DNA from: Chenggangzhangella methanolivorans
Lineage (GTDB): Bacteria > Pseudomonadota > Alphaproteobacteria > Rhizobiales > Methylopilaceae
Direction of reading: 5' to 3'
NCBI RefSeq assembly: GCF_019797865.1
Contig: NZ_CP081869.1
Span: 3,734,501-3,798,500, forward strand
DNA: 64,000 bases
The notes below the pieces were generated by a model. The model worked only from the letters and a program-made list of their open reading frames with translations. It was not told the DNA's origin and made no database searches. The translations under genes were made by a program, and so were the position numbers. Of the stretch, positions 29,288 through 37,842 are shown one piece after another. Position 1 is the stretch's first letter. The number at the start of each line of letters is the position of its first letter.

Positions 29288-30217
29288 TCAGTCCGCGCTG
29301 CGGACCGCGGCGAGCCTTGCAAGCGCCGAGATATCCGCGCCGTCGAGCGAAACCACCTCCGCCGCCTCGATCGCTTCGGCCGTGAGGTCGCGCAGGGTCG
29401 AGCCCGGCGGGGCCTCGAGCGCGGTCCTGACGCCGAGCTCCCCGAGCAGCTGCGCGGCGTCGCGCCAGCGAACCGGCTCGGCGACGTTTGAGGCGAGATC
29501 CTCGCCGATCGCGTCTGCGGCGCGGAGCCGGCGGGCCGTGCGCGCGCTCACCACCGCGATCGCAGGCGCCGAGAGCGCGACCTGCGCGATCGCAGCGCGC
29601 AGGCGATCGGCCACGGGCGCGACCAGCGGAGAATGAGAGGGCGTGGCGACCGCGAGCCGCTCGGCCTTCCGCGCGCCGCGCTCGAGCGCGAGCTCGGCGA
29701 CCCGCGCAAGCGCGGCGTCGGCGCCCGAGACCACGATCTGACGTTCGGCGTTGCGGTTGGAGACGTAGAGCTCCCCGGCGGCTCGCGCCTCGTCGACGAG
29801 CCGCGCCACCGCCGCCTCGCGCAAGCCGAGGATCGCGGTCATGCCGTAGCCCTGCGGGTGGCTCTTGGCCATCAGGCCTCCGCGCAGCCGGACCAGCTCG
29901 ATCGCGTCCTGGAACGACAGCGCTCCGGCCACGACCGCGGCCGGAAACGCCCCCACCGAATGACCCGCCACCACGTCGATCGGCGCGCCTTCGGCCAGTA
30001 AGGCGCGGCCCGCCGCGACGCCCGCGATCGTGAGCGCGAGCTGCGCGCCGTCGGTGCGCGACAGCGCGTCGGCGTCGTCGAGCGAGCGCCAGTCGCGGCC
30101 GAGGATCGCCGCGGCCTCCTCACGCGCGTCGTGAACCGCGCGGTGGTCGGGCAGGCCCGCCAGCATGCCGGGCCGCTGCGATCCCTGACCCGGAAAGAGC
30201 AGCGCGGTCTTCAGCAC
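29288..30217 (-). CDS. mdcH: Malonate decarboxylase malonyl-CoA acyltransferase (epsilon)
   Basis: A 309-residue acyltransferase of the FabD type. It has the N-terminal LLFPGQGSQRPGM and the nucleophile motif VVAGHSVGAFPAAV. In malonate decarboxylase it loads malonyl groups from malonyl-CoA onto the acetylated holo-ACP to start the catalytic cycle. It is the last gene of the mdc operon, overlaps mdcG by seven bases, and is convergent with katG. The presence of the whole set mdcABCDEGH around it makes the assignment firm. Confidence 0.93.
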   Translation of the reverse strand: MLKTALLFPGQGSQRPGMLAGLPDHRAVHDAREEAAAILGRDWRSLDDADALSRTDGAQLALTIAGVAAGRALLAEGAPIDVVAGHSVGAFPAAVVAGALSFQDAIELVRLRGGLMAKSHPQGYGMTAILGLREAAVARLVDEARAAGELYVSNRNAERQIVVSGADAALARVAELALERGARKAERLAVATPSHSPLVAPVADRLRAAIAQVALSAPAIAVVSARTARRLRAADAIGEDLASNVAEPVRWRDAAQLLGELGVRTALEAPPGSTLRDLTAEAIEAAEVVSLDGADISALARLAAVRSAD

Positions 30218-30825
30218 GGCCCGGTCCAGAGCGCGCCGCGCCGCGCGAGCCGCGGCCCCTCCCGCGTGCGCAGCAGGACGCTTTCGACGTCCGAGAGATA
30301 CTCCTCAAGCGCCGCCGCGCCTGCGGGCGCCTCCAGCAGGACGTCGACGCGCAACGGCGCGCGCCGCGCCGCCGCCGCGAGGCCGGCGAGGACGCCGTCG
30401 CGCGGCGGAGCGCGGAGGCGCAACACGAGGTCGAGGTCGCTGTCGGCGGTGAGCGCCGGACGGCCGGTCGCAAGCTCGAAGCCGGCCGCGCCCGCCGGTC
30501 CCCAGCCGCATCCGACGTCGTCCAGCGCCGGCCGCAGCGCCGCCATGGCGTCGAAGGCGCTGTGGGCGCGCGGCGGCGGCCGGTCCGCGAGATCCTCGGG
30601 GCCGAGCGTCTCGACGACCGCAGTGGTTGGGACATGGGCCGCGAACCGCTCCGACCGCGTCGCGCCGCGCACGCCGACGGCGATGCGGCCGCCGGCTTCT
30701 CCCGCGCGCCGCGCCACCACCCAGGGCGTCGCTGCGAGCGCCGCCGCGACCCAAGCCGGCGCCGCGGCTGCCTCGACGGCGGTCGGCGAGGCGAGCCGGA
30801 GCAGGTCGTGCGGCCTCACCCCCAT
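30211..30825 (-). CDS. mdcG: Phosphoribosyl-dephospho-CoA transferase (holo-ACP synthase of malonate decarboxylase)
   Basis: A 204-residue nucleotidyltransferase that attaches the 2'-(5''-phosphoribosyl)-3'-dephospho-CoA prosthetic group to the MdcC serine. The catalytic carboxylates are visible in ADSDLDLVLRLR (about residue 130), the pol-beta-like GxxSDxDL pattern. It starts MGVRPHDLLRLAS, the standard MdcG opening (xRPHDLL). It overlaps mdcE by ten bases and mdcH by seven, so it is translated within the same transcript. Confidence 0.92.
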   Translation of the reverse strand: MGVRPHDLLRLASPTAVEAAAAPAWVAAALAATPWVVARRAGEAGGRIAVGVRGATRSERFAAHVPTTAVVETLGPEDLADRPPPRAHSAFDAMAALRPALDDVGCGWGPAGAAGFELATGRPALTADSDLDLVLRLRAPPRDGVLAGLAAAARRAPLRVDVLLEAPAGAAALEEYLSDVESVLLRTREGPRLARRGALWTGPC

Positions 30826-31622
30826 TGCGCCGCGAGCGCCTCGCGCACGCGGATCGACGCCGTCCGGTTCTCGCGCGCGGCCTCGGACGTCAGGCGGCTC
30901 GACAGGTCGCGCGGACCCTGGCGCGCGTCGGCGATCGCTGCGGAAATGCGCTCGGCGACCTTCGCGACGTGGTCCGGACCCGGCGCGTCGGCGTCGACGC
31001 CGCCGATCAGCTCGTGCACCAGGCCGAGCTTCGCGAAGGAGCGGACGTCATAGGCGAGCGGCAGGATCTCCTCGCCGAGCTTCTCGAGCTGCTCGACGGT
31101 GCGCTTGGTGACGCGCGCGGCCGCCTGCTTGCCCATGGCGTGGATGGAGACGCCGGGATCGTCGAGCGCGAGCACCCGGTTGGCCTGATAGCCATGCGCG
31201 AGGAAAGCGCCGGAGAGCGCCCGGCCGACGATGAGCGAGACCACTGGACAGCCGGCGAGGCGGGCGCTGGCGTAGGCGTCGGCCGCCGCCGCGCAGGCGA
31301 GGTGGATGCCAAAAAGCTCCTCCGCGCGGCCATAGGCCTGGCTTGGGACGTCGACGACCGCGAGCACCGGCCGCGTCTCGCCGCCGAGAACCTCGCGGAC
31401 CCGGGCCGCCACGCCCCAGCCTTCGTCGAGGCCGACTTCGCCCTCGCGGGCGCGCGGAAACCGGTTTTCGGGATCGGGAACCACCGAGATGATCCGCACG
31501 CTCTCGCCGCCGATCGGGGCGTCGGCCGCGAGCACGGAGGGCGGCCCGCCTTCGAGGCGCGCGGCCTCGCCGGCGAGCGCGTCGAACCAGGTGCGGCCGC
31601 GGCTTGTCGGAACGGCGCTCAT
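30816..31622 (-). CDS. mdcE: Malonate decarboxylase gamma subunit
   Basis: A 268-residue carboxyltransferase-fold protein. With MdcD it forms the malonyl-S-ACP decarboxylase, releasing CO2 and acetyl-S-ACP. Family features are GRTWFDALAG near the start, PVLAVVDVPSQAYGR, CPVVSLIVGRALSGAFLAHGYQ and the C-terminal REALAAQWG. It overlaps mdcD by four bases (ATGA), reflecting a tight 1:1 subunit pairing. Length is at the upper end of the usual range. Confidence 0.93.
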   Translation of the reverse strand: MSAVPTSRGRTWFDALAGEAARLEGGPPSVLAADAPIGGESVRIISVVPDPENRFPRAREGEVGLDEGWGVAARVREVLGGETRPVLAVVDVPSQAYGRAEELFGIHLACAAAADAYASARLAGCPVVSLIVGRALSGAFLAHGYQANRVLALDDPGVSIHAMGKQAAARVTKRTVEQLEKLGEEILPLAYDVRSFAKLGLVHELIGGVDADAPGPDHVAKVAERISAAIADARQGPRDLSSRLTSEAARENRTASIRVREALAAQWG

Positions 31623-32461
31623 GCCTCGTCTCCCTTCCAGACTTGGCGCAAAGCCGGGCCTTCGGCGCGCGCGGGCAGGCGGTCGAGCCGCGCGCGCCAG
31701 AAGTCGATCCGCTGGCTGTTGTGCTCGCGCGGCGCGCCCGCCTCGAAGGCCGCGCGCACGGCGGCCGAAATCGCTTCGGCGTCATCGGCCACGAGGTCGT
31801 CGGCGAGGCCGACTGCGTGGCGCTGCTCGCCCCCCGTGAGGCTCCAGATCAAAGGCCGGTCTCGGCTGTCTAGCTCGTCGAGGCCGGCGTTCTGCTCGAT
31901 GACCTCCGGGCCGTTGAGCCCGAGCCGCGCCTGTCGCGTCACGATCAGTCGGCTCATCAGCCCGGCCGTGATGCCCATGCCGCCGAAGCAGCCGATCATG
32001 CCGGCGATCACGCCGACGACGGGCGTGCGGCGGCGAAGAGCGACGACTGCGGCGTGCACGTCGGCCATGGCCGCGAGGCCGAGATTGGCCTCCTGCAGCC
32101 GCACGCCGCCGGTCTCGAAAACGAGCACGGGCCGGATGGGCCGGCCGGCCTCGCAATCCTTCAGCGCGAGCTCGAGCGCTCCCGCGATCTTGGCGCCCGA
32201 TACCTCGCCGGTGGAGCCGCCCTGGAACGCGCCTTCGATCGCGATGGCGACCGCCGGCGCGCCGCCGATCGTCCCGCGCGCCGCCACGACGCCGTCGTCG
32301 GATTGCGGGACGACGCCCTGGCGGGGAAGCCACGGCGACTCGATGCGGTCGAACGGGCCGAGCAGCTCTCGGAACGAGCCCGCGTCCAGCAGCGCCATGG
32401 CGCGGGCGCGGGCGTTCAGCTCGACGAAGCTGATGCGGTCGAGGAGGGCGGGGCGGGTCAT
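31619..32461 (-). CDS. mdcD: Malonate decarboxylase beta subunit
   Basis: A 280-residue crotonase/carboxyltransferase-fold subunit. Segments typical of MdcD are RISFVELNARARA, RAMALLDAGSFRELLGPFDR, GAFQGGSTGEVSGAKI, VLVFETGGVRLQEANLGL and VIAGMIGCFGGMGITAGL. It acts with MdcE on malonyl-ACP in the cytoplasm. It overlaps mdcC and mdcE by four bases each. No anomalies seen. Confidence 0.94.
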   Translation of the reverse strand: MTRPALLDRISFVELNARARAMALLDAGSFRELLGPFDRIESPWLPRQGVVPQSDDGVVAARGTIGGAPAVAIAIEGAFQGGSTGEVSGAKIAGALELALKDCEAGRPIRPVLVFETGGVRLQEANLGLAAMADVHAAVVALRRRTPVVGVIAGMIGCFGGMGITAGLMSRLIVTRQARLGLNGPEVIEQNAGLDELDSRDRPLIWSLTGGEQRHAVGLADDLVADDAEAISAAVRAAFEAGAPREHNSQRIDFWRARLDRLPARAEGPALRQVWKGDEA

Positions 32462-32745
32462 CGGCGGGCCTCCTCGAGCGCCTGGGCGAGCCGCAGCGAC
32501 ACGACGCCCGGCGTCGCGCCGAAATCGTTGATCTCGATCTTCGCGGCGATCGGGTTGCGGGCGAGGAAGCGCTCCAGCGTCGCGCGCCAGATCATGCCGA
32601 AGCCGTCGACGCTGGTGCGCACCGAGACCACGGTCTCGTTCGCGGGCTCCATCAGGACCTCGAGATCGCCGGAGCCCACGACGCCCACATGCGCGCGACC
32701 GCCGATCGGCGCGTTTCCGGAGAAGCGGAGTTCGAAGCTTTCCAT
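32458..32745 (-). CDS. mdcC: Malonate decarboxylase acyl carrier protein (delta)
   Basis: A 95-residue carrier protein. Ser25 in GVVGSGDLEVL aligns with the serine that carries the phosphoribosyl-dephospho-CoA group in Klebsiella MdcC. The start MESFELRFSG overlaps the mdcB stop by one base (TGATG), and the end overlaps mdcD. The C-terminus (EINDFGATPGVVSLRLAQAL) also fits the family. Confidence 0.93.
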   Translation of the reverse strand: MESFELRFSGNAPIGGRAHVGVVGSGDLEVLMEPANETVVSVRTSVDGFGMIWRATLERFLARNPIAAKIEINDFGATPGVVSLRLAQALEEARR

Positions 32746-33716
32746 CAGGCGTCCTCTCCCTTCGGATCGAGCGCGTCGAGCAGCAGCGCGGCGGCGAGCA
32801 TGTCGGCCGCGCCGCCGGGCGAGGCGTTCAGCGCCAGCAGGCGGCGGTCGAGCGCCTTCGCCGCCGCCATGCCGTCGGGCGTCCCGGCTCCGCCGGCGGC
32901 GAGCGCCGCGCGCGCCCCGAGCCGGGCGATCCTGAGCGCCCTGAGGCCGCCGCGGTGGAGCAGGCAGGTGTCGTCGAGCGTGGCCATCACCGTGAGCAGC
33001 CCGTCGAGCCGGGCCGCGGCCTCGGGGGCGCCCTGACGGCGGGAGGTTCGCAGGGCGCGAAGAGCCGTCGCCGCATGCGGAAAGCCGGCCGCGGCCTCGC
33101 CGCGCGCGCCCGTCACGCCATAGGCCCGGCACGCGCGCGCGCCGTTGAGGTCCAACGGCCGAGCGGCGCTGTCCTCGAATCGCGCGATTGCGCCGGCGGT
33201 CTCGCGGATGTCCGTCGCGGAGGCGGCGGGTCGCATCGCCGCGGCCGCGACCAGCAGTCCGAGCGCCCAGATCGCGCCGCGGTGGGTGTTTGCGCCGCCG
33301 GTCGCGGCGAACATCGCGGCCTCGCCCTCGCGGCCGACGGCTGCGAGCTCCTCGCGCAGCGCCTGCGAGGGCTCGCGCCCCTCCGCCGCCCGCGCCAGCG
33401 CCGCGAAGGTCGGCCGCAGCGCCTCGGCCGAGGCGAGGAAATGGGAGAGCTCGACGTCTGCGTGCGCGCCCGGTCCGCGGGCGTCCACGAGGCCGGGCTT
33501 GGGGGTGAGAGACGCCTCCGCGATCAGCGCGGAGGCCGCGAGGTCGGCGAAGAGCTGAGAGGAACTGCGTGCTTCGAGACGCGCGCCCGTGGCGCGCTCC
33601 TCAGCATGAGGGACGGGGGAGGGGCTCCAACAGTCCTCATGCTGAGGAGGCGCGAAGCGCCGTCTCGAAGCACGCGCTGCGCCTCGGCTCGCGTCCCTAT
33701 CAAGCAGGTCGCTCAT
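32745..33716 (-). CDS. mdcB: Triphosphoribosyl-dephospho-CoA synthase with a repeat-encoded N-terminal insertion
   Basis: A 323-residue protein that makes the prosthetic-group precursor from ATP and dephospho-CoA (CitG/MdcB family). The family core starts at about residue 53 (LFADLAASALIAEASLTPKPGLVD) and contains GANTHRGAIWALGLL and DDTCLLHRGG. Residues about 14-50 are encoded by the family B palindrome at 33567-33675 and are unlike MdcB. No ATG, GTG or TTG codon occurs in frame between 33713 and the core, so translation from the ATG at 33716 must pass through the repeat. The true family start may once have lain close to the core. Confidence 0.88.
   Translation of the reverse strand: MSDLLDRDASRGAARASRRRFAPPQHEDCWSPSPVPHAEERATGARLEARSSSQLFADLAASALIAEASLTPKPGLVDARGPGAHADVELSHFLASAEALRPTFAALARAAEGREPSQALREELAAVGREGEAAMFAATGGANTHRGAIWALGLLVAAAAMRPAASATDIRETAGAIARFEDSAARPLDLNGARACRAYGVTGARGEAAAGFPHAATALRALRTSRRQGAPEAAARLDGLLTVMATLDDTCLLHRGGLRALRIARLGARAALAAGGAGTPDGMAAAKALDRRLLALNASPGGAADMLAAALLLDALDPKGEDA
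33567..33675. repeat. Dispersed palindromic repeat, family B (copy 2), inside mdcB
   Basis: A 109-bp inverted repeat with perfect outer arms (GCGTGCTTCGAGAC / GTCTCGAAGCACGC) and perfect 15-bp inner arms (CTCCTCAGCATGAGG / CCTCATGCTGAGGAG). It shares both arm sequences with the intergenic copy at 17953-18074, but lies entirely within the mdcB reading frame and is open in that frame. Confidence 0.85.
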
Positions 33717-33719
33717 CGC

Positions 33720-35369
33720 TCAAAAGCTCCTGAACTTGGCGGGCGGGCGGTAGAGGCCGCCGGACCAGTCGACCAGATCCTCAATGGTGCGGGCCGCGAG
33801 CAGCGAGCGTTTCGCCTCCGCGGGATCGACGCCGAGATCCTCCGGATAGGCCACGAGCCCCTTGGCGCGGAGGTCGTCGGTGCGGCGCGCGTCGTGCCGC
33901 AGGCCGATCGGGCTCACCCCCGCCACGGCTGCGATCGCGGCGCGGCGCTCGTCCTCGTCCGCCGCGAGATAGAGATAGGCGACGCCCTCCTCGGTCACGA
34001 CATGGCTGACGTCGTCGCCATAGATCATCACCGGCGCGATCGGCATGCCGGCCGCCTTGCCGACGCCGACGGCGTCGAGCTCCTCCACGAAGGTCGGCAC
34101 GCCGCCCTTCTGGAAGGTCTCGGCCATCTGCACGACGAGCTTCTTGCCGCGCGCGGTGGGGGAGGGGTCGGTCTTCATGTCGAGCCAGGCCTTGCTGGCG
34201 TGGCGGCGCCCGCCGGGATCGTGGCCCATATTGGGCGCCCCGCCGAAGCCTGCGAGGCGCCCGCTGGTCACGGTGGAGGAGTTGCCGTCGCCGTCGATCT
34301 GCAGCGTCGCGCCGATGAACATGTCGACCGCGTATTGGCCCGCGAGCTGGCAGAGCACGCGATTTGACCGCAGCGAGCCGTCACGGCCGGTGAAGAACAC
34401 GTCGGAGCGGGCCGCGATGTAGTCCTCCATGCCGACCTCGCCGCCGAAGCAGTGCACGCTCTCGACCCAGCCGCTCTCGATCGCCGGGATGAGGGTCGGG
34501 TGCGGGTTGAGCGTCCAGTGCTTGCAGATCTGGCCTTTCAGCCCGAGCCGCTCGGCGTAGGTCGGCAGCAGCAGCTCGACGGCCGCGGTGTTAAAGCCGA
34601 TGCCGTGGTTGAGCGAGACGACGCCGTGGCGTTCGTAGACGCCGCGGATCGCGAGCATCGCCATCAGGATGTGCTGCTCGGTGATGAGGCGCGGGTCGCG
34701 GGTGAACAGCGGCTCGATCGCGGCCGGCCGGTCGGCCTTCACCACGAGGTCTACCCAGTCGCCGGGAATGTCGACGCGCGGCAGTTCGTCGACGATTTCG
34801 TTGGCCTGCGCGACCACGATCCCGCCGCCGAAGGCGCAGGCCTCCACGATGGTCGGCGTGTCCTCGGTGTTGGCGCCCGTATAAAGGTTGCCGCGCCGGT
34901 CGGCCTTCTCGGCCGCCACCAGCGCGACGCGCGGCGTCAGGTCCACGAACATGCGGGCATAGAGCTCGACATAGGTGTGGATCGCGCCGACCTCGAGCTG
35001 GCCGTCCTCGAGCAGCTGCGCGACGCGCAGGCTCTGCGGGCCCGCATAGGCGAAGTCGATCTTCTTTGCGACGCCCGTCTCGAACACGTCGATCTGCTCC
35101 GGCCGGGAGATCGAGGAGATCAGCATGTGGAGGTCGCGCACCTTCTCGGGCGAGACCTCGGCGAGCGATCGGGAGAGGAAGTCCGCCTGCTTCTGGTTGT
35201 CGCCCTCGAGCGCGACCCGGTCGCCGGACCGCAGGATCGCTTCGAGCGCCTCGACCATCCTAGCGCTGTCCAGAACCTTGCCGTCCGCGAAGGCGGACGC
35301 CGCGCGAAGCCGCTCGAGCTTGTTGTCGCGGCGGGCGGTCCAGGAGCGGGACGCGGTCATTTCGGGCAT
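33720..35369 (-). CDS. mdcA: Malonate decarboxylase alpha subunit (acetyl-ACP:malonate ACP transferase)
   Basis: A 549-residue CoA-transferase-like subunit that exchanges acetyl for malonyl on the ACP. Features include SWTARRDNKLERLR at the start, EGDNQKQADFLSRSLAEV, VERHGVVSLNHGIGFNT-type segment, CFGGEVGMEDYIAARSDVFF and the C-terminal DWSGGLYRPPAKFRSF. I chose the ATG at 35369 (MPEMTASRSW); an upstream ATG at 35426 would start inside the family A palindrome and gives a non-family leader. It is three bases from mdcB and is the first mdc gene after matC. Confidence 0.95.
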   Translation of the reverse strand: MPEMTASRSWTARRDNKLERLRAASAFADGKVLDSARMVEALEAILRSGDRVALEGDNQKQADFLSRSLAEVSPEKVRDLHMLISSISRPEQIDVFETGVAKKIDFAYAGPQSLRVAQLLEDGQLEVGAIHTYVELYARMFVDLTPRVALVAAEKADRRGNLYTGANTEDTPTIVEACAFGGGIVVAQANEIVDELPRVDIPGDWVDLVVKADRPAAIEPLFTRDPRLITEQHILMAMLAIRGVYERHGVVSLNHGIGFNTAAVELLLPTYAERLGLKGQICKHWTLNPHPTLIPAIESGWVESVHCFGGEVGMEDYIAARSDVFFTGRDGSLRSNRVLCQLAGQYAVDMFIGATLQIDGDGNSSTVTSGRLAGFGGAPNMGHDPGGRRHASKAWLDMKTDPSPTARGKKLVVQMAETFQKGGVPTFVEELDAVGVGKAAGMPIAPVMIYGDDVSHVVTEEGVAYLYLAADEDERRAAIAAVAGVSPIGLRHDARRTDDLRAKGLVAYPEDLGVDPAEAKRSLLAARTIEDLVDWSGGLYRPPAKFRSF

Positions 35370-35392
35370 TGAACCCAACCTTTCCGGATAAG

Positions 35393-35490
35393 GCTCGTCA
35401 TGCCCCGGCTCGTCCGGGGCATCCACAGTTCGGCTGGCGCGGCGATCCGTGATCGGGCGTCATCCCCCGGACGAGCCGGGGGATGACGCC
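35393..35490. repeat. Dispersed palindromic repeat, family A (copy 2)
   Basis: Two strong hairpins: TGCCCCGG-CTCGT-CCGGGGCA (35401-35421) and CATCCCCCGG-ACGAG-CCGGGGGATG (35461-35485), the halves being inverted to each other. It occupies most of the 144-bp gap between matC and mdcA, where it could attenuate or stabilise the operon mRNA. Confidence 0.8.
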
Positions 35491-35513
35491 ATGTCTTGAA
35501 CCGTCGCTCATCC

Positions 35514-36866
35514 TCACAGCACCACGAACAGGAACCAGACCACGAAGGGCGCGACGATCGTGACGAGCGCTCCGTAGCTCAGCAACTGCCTGAAGAAGCC
35601 GTCGCGCGAGCCCTCGGGCGCATTGGCGAGCACCAGCGCGCCGTTGGTCGAGAACGGCGACACGTCGACGATGGTGGAGGACACCGCCATGGCGGCGATG
35701 AAGCCGATCGCGCCGACGCCGGAATCGCCCTGGAGGAAGGGCACGGCGAGCGGGATCAGCGAGCCGAGCACCGCGGTGGAGGATGCGAAGGCCGACACCA
35801 CCGCGCCGATCAGGCAGAGCAGGAGGGCTGCGGTCAGCGGCGAAGCGAGGCCTGCGACGCCGTCGGCCACGTAGGAGATCGTGCCCATCTTCTCCATCAC
35901 GCCGACGTAAGTGCTGACGCCCGTGATCAGCACGATCTCGGGCCACGTCACCTGCGCGACCGCCTTGCGCTGGAGCGTCGGGGAGACGAGCGAAAGCGCG
36001 AGGCCGATCGCGATCGCGCAGAAGCCGATGTCGAGGTTGAAGCCAAGCGTCAGCACAGCGAGCAGCAGAATGCCGGCGAGCGTCAGGATCTGGTACTGCC
36101 GGTTGTCGGCCATCGGGTGGTCGACCTTGCGGTTGCTCGCGATGTCTTCTTCGGCGAGCAGCGCCTCGGTCTCGGCGTCGCCGTAGCGCTCGGGCGTCTC
36201 GGGGCTCCGGGCGTAACCGCCGGCCGGGGCGCCGTTCGCGCCCGCCGGCTCGAGCCGCGCGCCGAACAGCTTGCGGCCGCCGAGCGCGATGAACAGCAGG
36301 ACGGCGACGCCGGCGTTCACCGCGAAGCTCGCGAGGAACGTCACCATCGGCTCGAGCGGCAGCCCCGCCTTGGAGACGACGCCGTTGGTGATGCCGCCAT
36401 AGATCGAGATCGGCGAGAAGCCGCCGGCCTGCGCCCCATGAATGACCATGAGGCCCATGAGCAGCGGCGAGATGCCGTATTTGATGGCGAAGCCCAGCGC
36501 GATCGGCGCGATGATCGCGACCGCGCCCGGCGACACCGCTCCGACCGAGGTCAGGGCGGCTGCGACGAAGAACATGATCCACGGGATCGCCGCGACCCGG
36601 CCCTTAACGGCGCGCACCGCAAGCCGCACCAGCCAGTCGATCGTGCCGTTGGTCTGGGCGATGGCGAACAGATAGGTGATGCCGACCAGAGTCAGGAACA
36701 GGCCGGTCGGGAAGAAGCCGAGGATCGCCTTGGTGGTGAGGCCCGCCACCAGCGTCCCGAGCAGGAACGCGCCGGTGAAGGCGATGACGCCCATGTTCAC
36801 CGGCAGGATCGTGGCGACGACGAACATCGCCGCGAGGCCGAGGATCGAGAGAAGTTCAGGCGACAT
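35514..36866 (-). CDS. matC: Malonate carrier, MatC-type dicarboxylate transporter
   Basis: A 450-residue integral membrane protein with about 11-12 helices and a hydrophilic loop at about 225-265. The N-terminal part (SILGLAAMFVVATILPVNMG, LFAIAQTNGTIDWLVR, VGAVSPGAVAIIAPIAL) matches the MatC dicarboxylate-carrier domain. It is upstream of mdcA on the same strand, so malonate import is the likely role; the standard MdcLM or MdcF carriers are absent. It is divergent from the GntR regulator, with an operator between them. Confidence 0.85.
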   Translation of the reverse strand: MSPELLSILGLAAMFVVATILPVNMGVIAFTGAFLLGTLVAGLTTKAILGFFPTGLFLTLVGITYLFAIAQTNGTIDWLVRLAVRAVKGRVAAIPWIMFFVAAALTSVGAVSPGAVAIIAPIALGFAIKYGISPLLMGLMVIHGAQAGGFSPISIYGGITNGVVSKAGLPLEPMVTFLASFAVNAGVAVLLFIALGGRKLFGARLEPAGANGAPAGGYARSPETPERYGDAETEALLAEEDIASNRKVDHPMADNRQYQILTLAGILLLAVLTLGFNLDIGFCAIAIGLALSLVSPTLQRKAVAQVTWPEIVLITGVSTYVGVMEKMGTISYVADGVAGLASPLTAALLLCLIGAVVSAFASSTAVLGSLIPLAVPFLQGDSGVGAIGFIAAMAVSSTIVDVSPFSTNGALVLANAPEGSRDGFFRQLLSYGALVTIVAPFVVWFLFVVL

Positions 36867-37048
36867 GGCCGGCGCTCCTCCTGCGGGAGTTCCGAGCGTC
36901 GGCGAAAGGCGAGCGGGCGCGAGCCGGCGCCTCGCGCCCCGGGGGCGCGGCAGCAGGCGTTCTCATGGCGGTTCCTCTGCGGTGCAAGGCCGTTTTCGGC
37001 TCTCGTTGACGCCCATGGAACGCCCGTGGGAATACGGTGTCAACCTTT

Positions 37049-37058
37049 TTGTATACAA
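37049..37058. promoter_or_regulatory. Candidate GntR (MatR/MdcY-like) operator
   Basis: TTGTATACAA, a perfect palindrome, lies in the 253-bp region between divergent matC and the GntR gene, 62 bp before the regulator start. GntR/FadR-type malonate regulators such as Rhizobium MatR recognise TTGTATACA-type sequences, from memory of that family. The rest of the region shows no gene. Confidence 0.6.
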
Positions 37059-37119
37059 GAAATTCGGTTGTGCATTTTCGGAGCGCACCCTAGGCTGGCG
37101 CAAAAGAAGACCGCGCGAC

Positions 37120-37839
37120 ATGACCGGCGTTACGAAACCGAGAGCCGAGACCACGCCCGAGCCGATCGCTTTCGCGCCCGGCGCAAGACGCGCCGACGCG
37201 CTGCGGGTCGAGCTCGAAAACGCGATCGTCACCGGCGCGTTTAAGCCGGGCGACCGGCTCGACGAGCAGTCGCTCGCCGACCGGTTCGGCGTGTCGCGCA
37301 CGCCGCTGCGCGAGGCGCTCGGTCAATTGGCGGCGACCGGCCTCGTGACCCTTCAGCCCCGTCGCGGAGCCTTCGTGGCCTCGCTCGGCTTCCGCGACAT
37401 CATCGAGCGGTTCGAGACCATGGCGGCGCTCGAGGCGATGGCGGGGAGCCTCGCGGCGCGGCGGATCGACAGCGCGGGCCGGCGCGAGCTCGAGACCTCG
37501 CTTGCGGCCTGCCGCTCGGAAGCCGAGCGCAGCGACAGCGACAGCTATTATCTCGCCAACGAGCGGTTTCACCACGTCATCTACGCGCAGGCCCACAACG
37601 GCTTCCTGGGTGACGAGGCGCGCAGGCTCCATCAACGCCTGAAGCCTTACAGGCGGCTGCAGCTGAGGGCGGGCGCGCGCGTCGCGGTCTCGCTCGCCGA
37701 ACACGAGCGCATCGCGGCCGCGATCCTGGCGGGCGATCCCGCGGCGGCCGAGCGCGAGCTGAAGACCCACATCCTCGTCCAGGGCGACCGGCTCAACGAT
37801 TTTCTCGCGGCCTTTGAGCGCCAGGGCCGCGACGACTGA
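37120..37839 (+). CDS. GntR-family (FCD domain) regulator of malonate use
   Basis: A 239-residue FadR-subfamily regulator: winged HTH (about 25-90, IVTGAFKPGDRLDEQSLADRFGVSRTPLREAL in part) and an all-helical FCD ligand domain (about 100-225, with metal-ligand positions in ANERFHHVIYAQAHN and the later H in LKTHILVQGD). By position it should control matC-mdcABCDEGH, probably as a malonate-responsive repressor. The ATG at 37120 is preferred, as the upstream open frame covers the operator and matC start. Its end is 3 bp from the puuE stop on the other strand. Confidence 0.88.
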   Translation: MTGVTKPRAETTPEPIAFAPGARRADALRVELENAIVTGAFKPGDRLDEQSLADRFGVSRTPLREALGQLAATGLVTLQPRRGAFVASLGFRDIIERFETMAALEAMAGSLAARRIDSAGRRELETSLAACRSEAERSDSDSYYLANERFHHVIYAQAHNGFLGDEARRLHQRLKPYRRLQLRAGARVAVSLAEHERIAAAILAGDPAAAERELKTHILVQGDRLNDFLAAFERQGRDD

Positions 37840-37842
37840 GCT

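Noticed and set aside
33570..33716. N-terminal targeting peptide on MdcB
   Set aside because: The extra residues lack a hydrophobic core or cleavage site and coincide exactly with the inverted repeat, so the repeat insertion explains them better.
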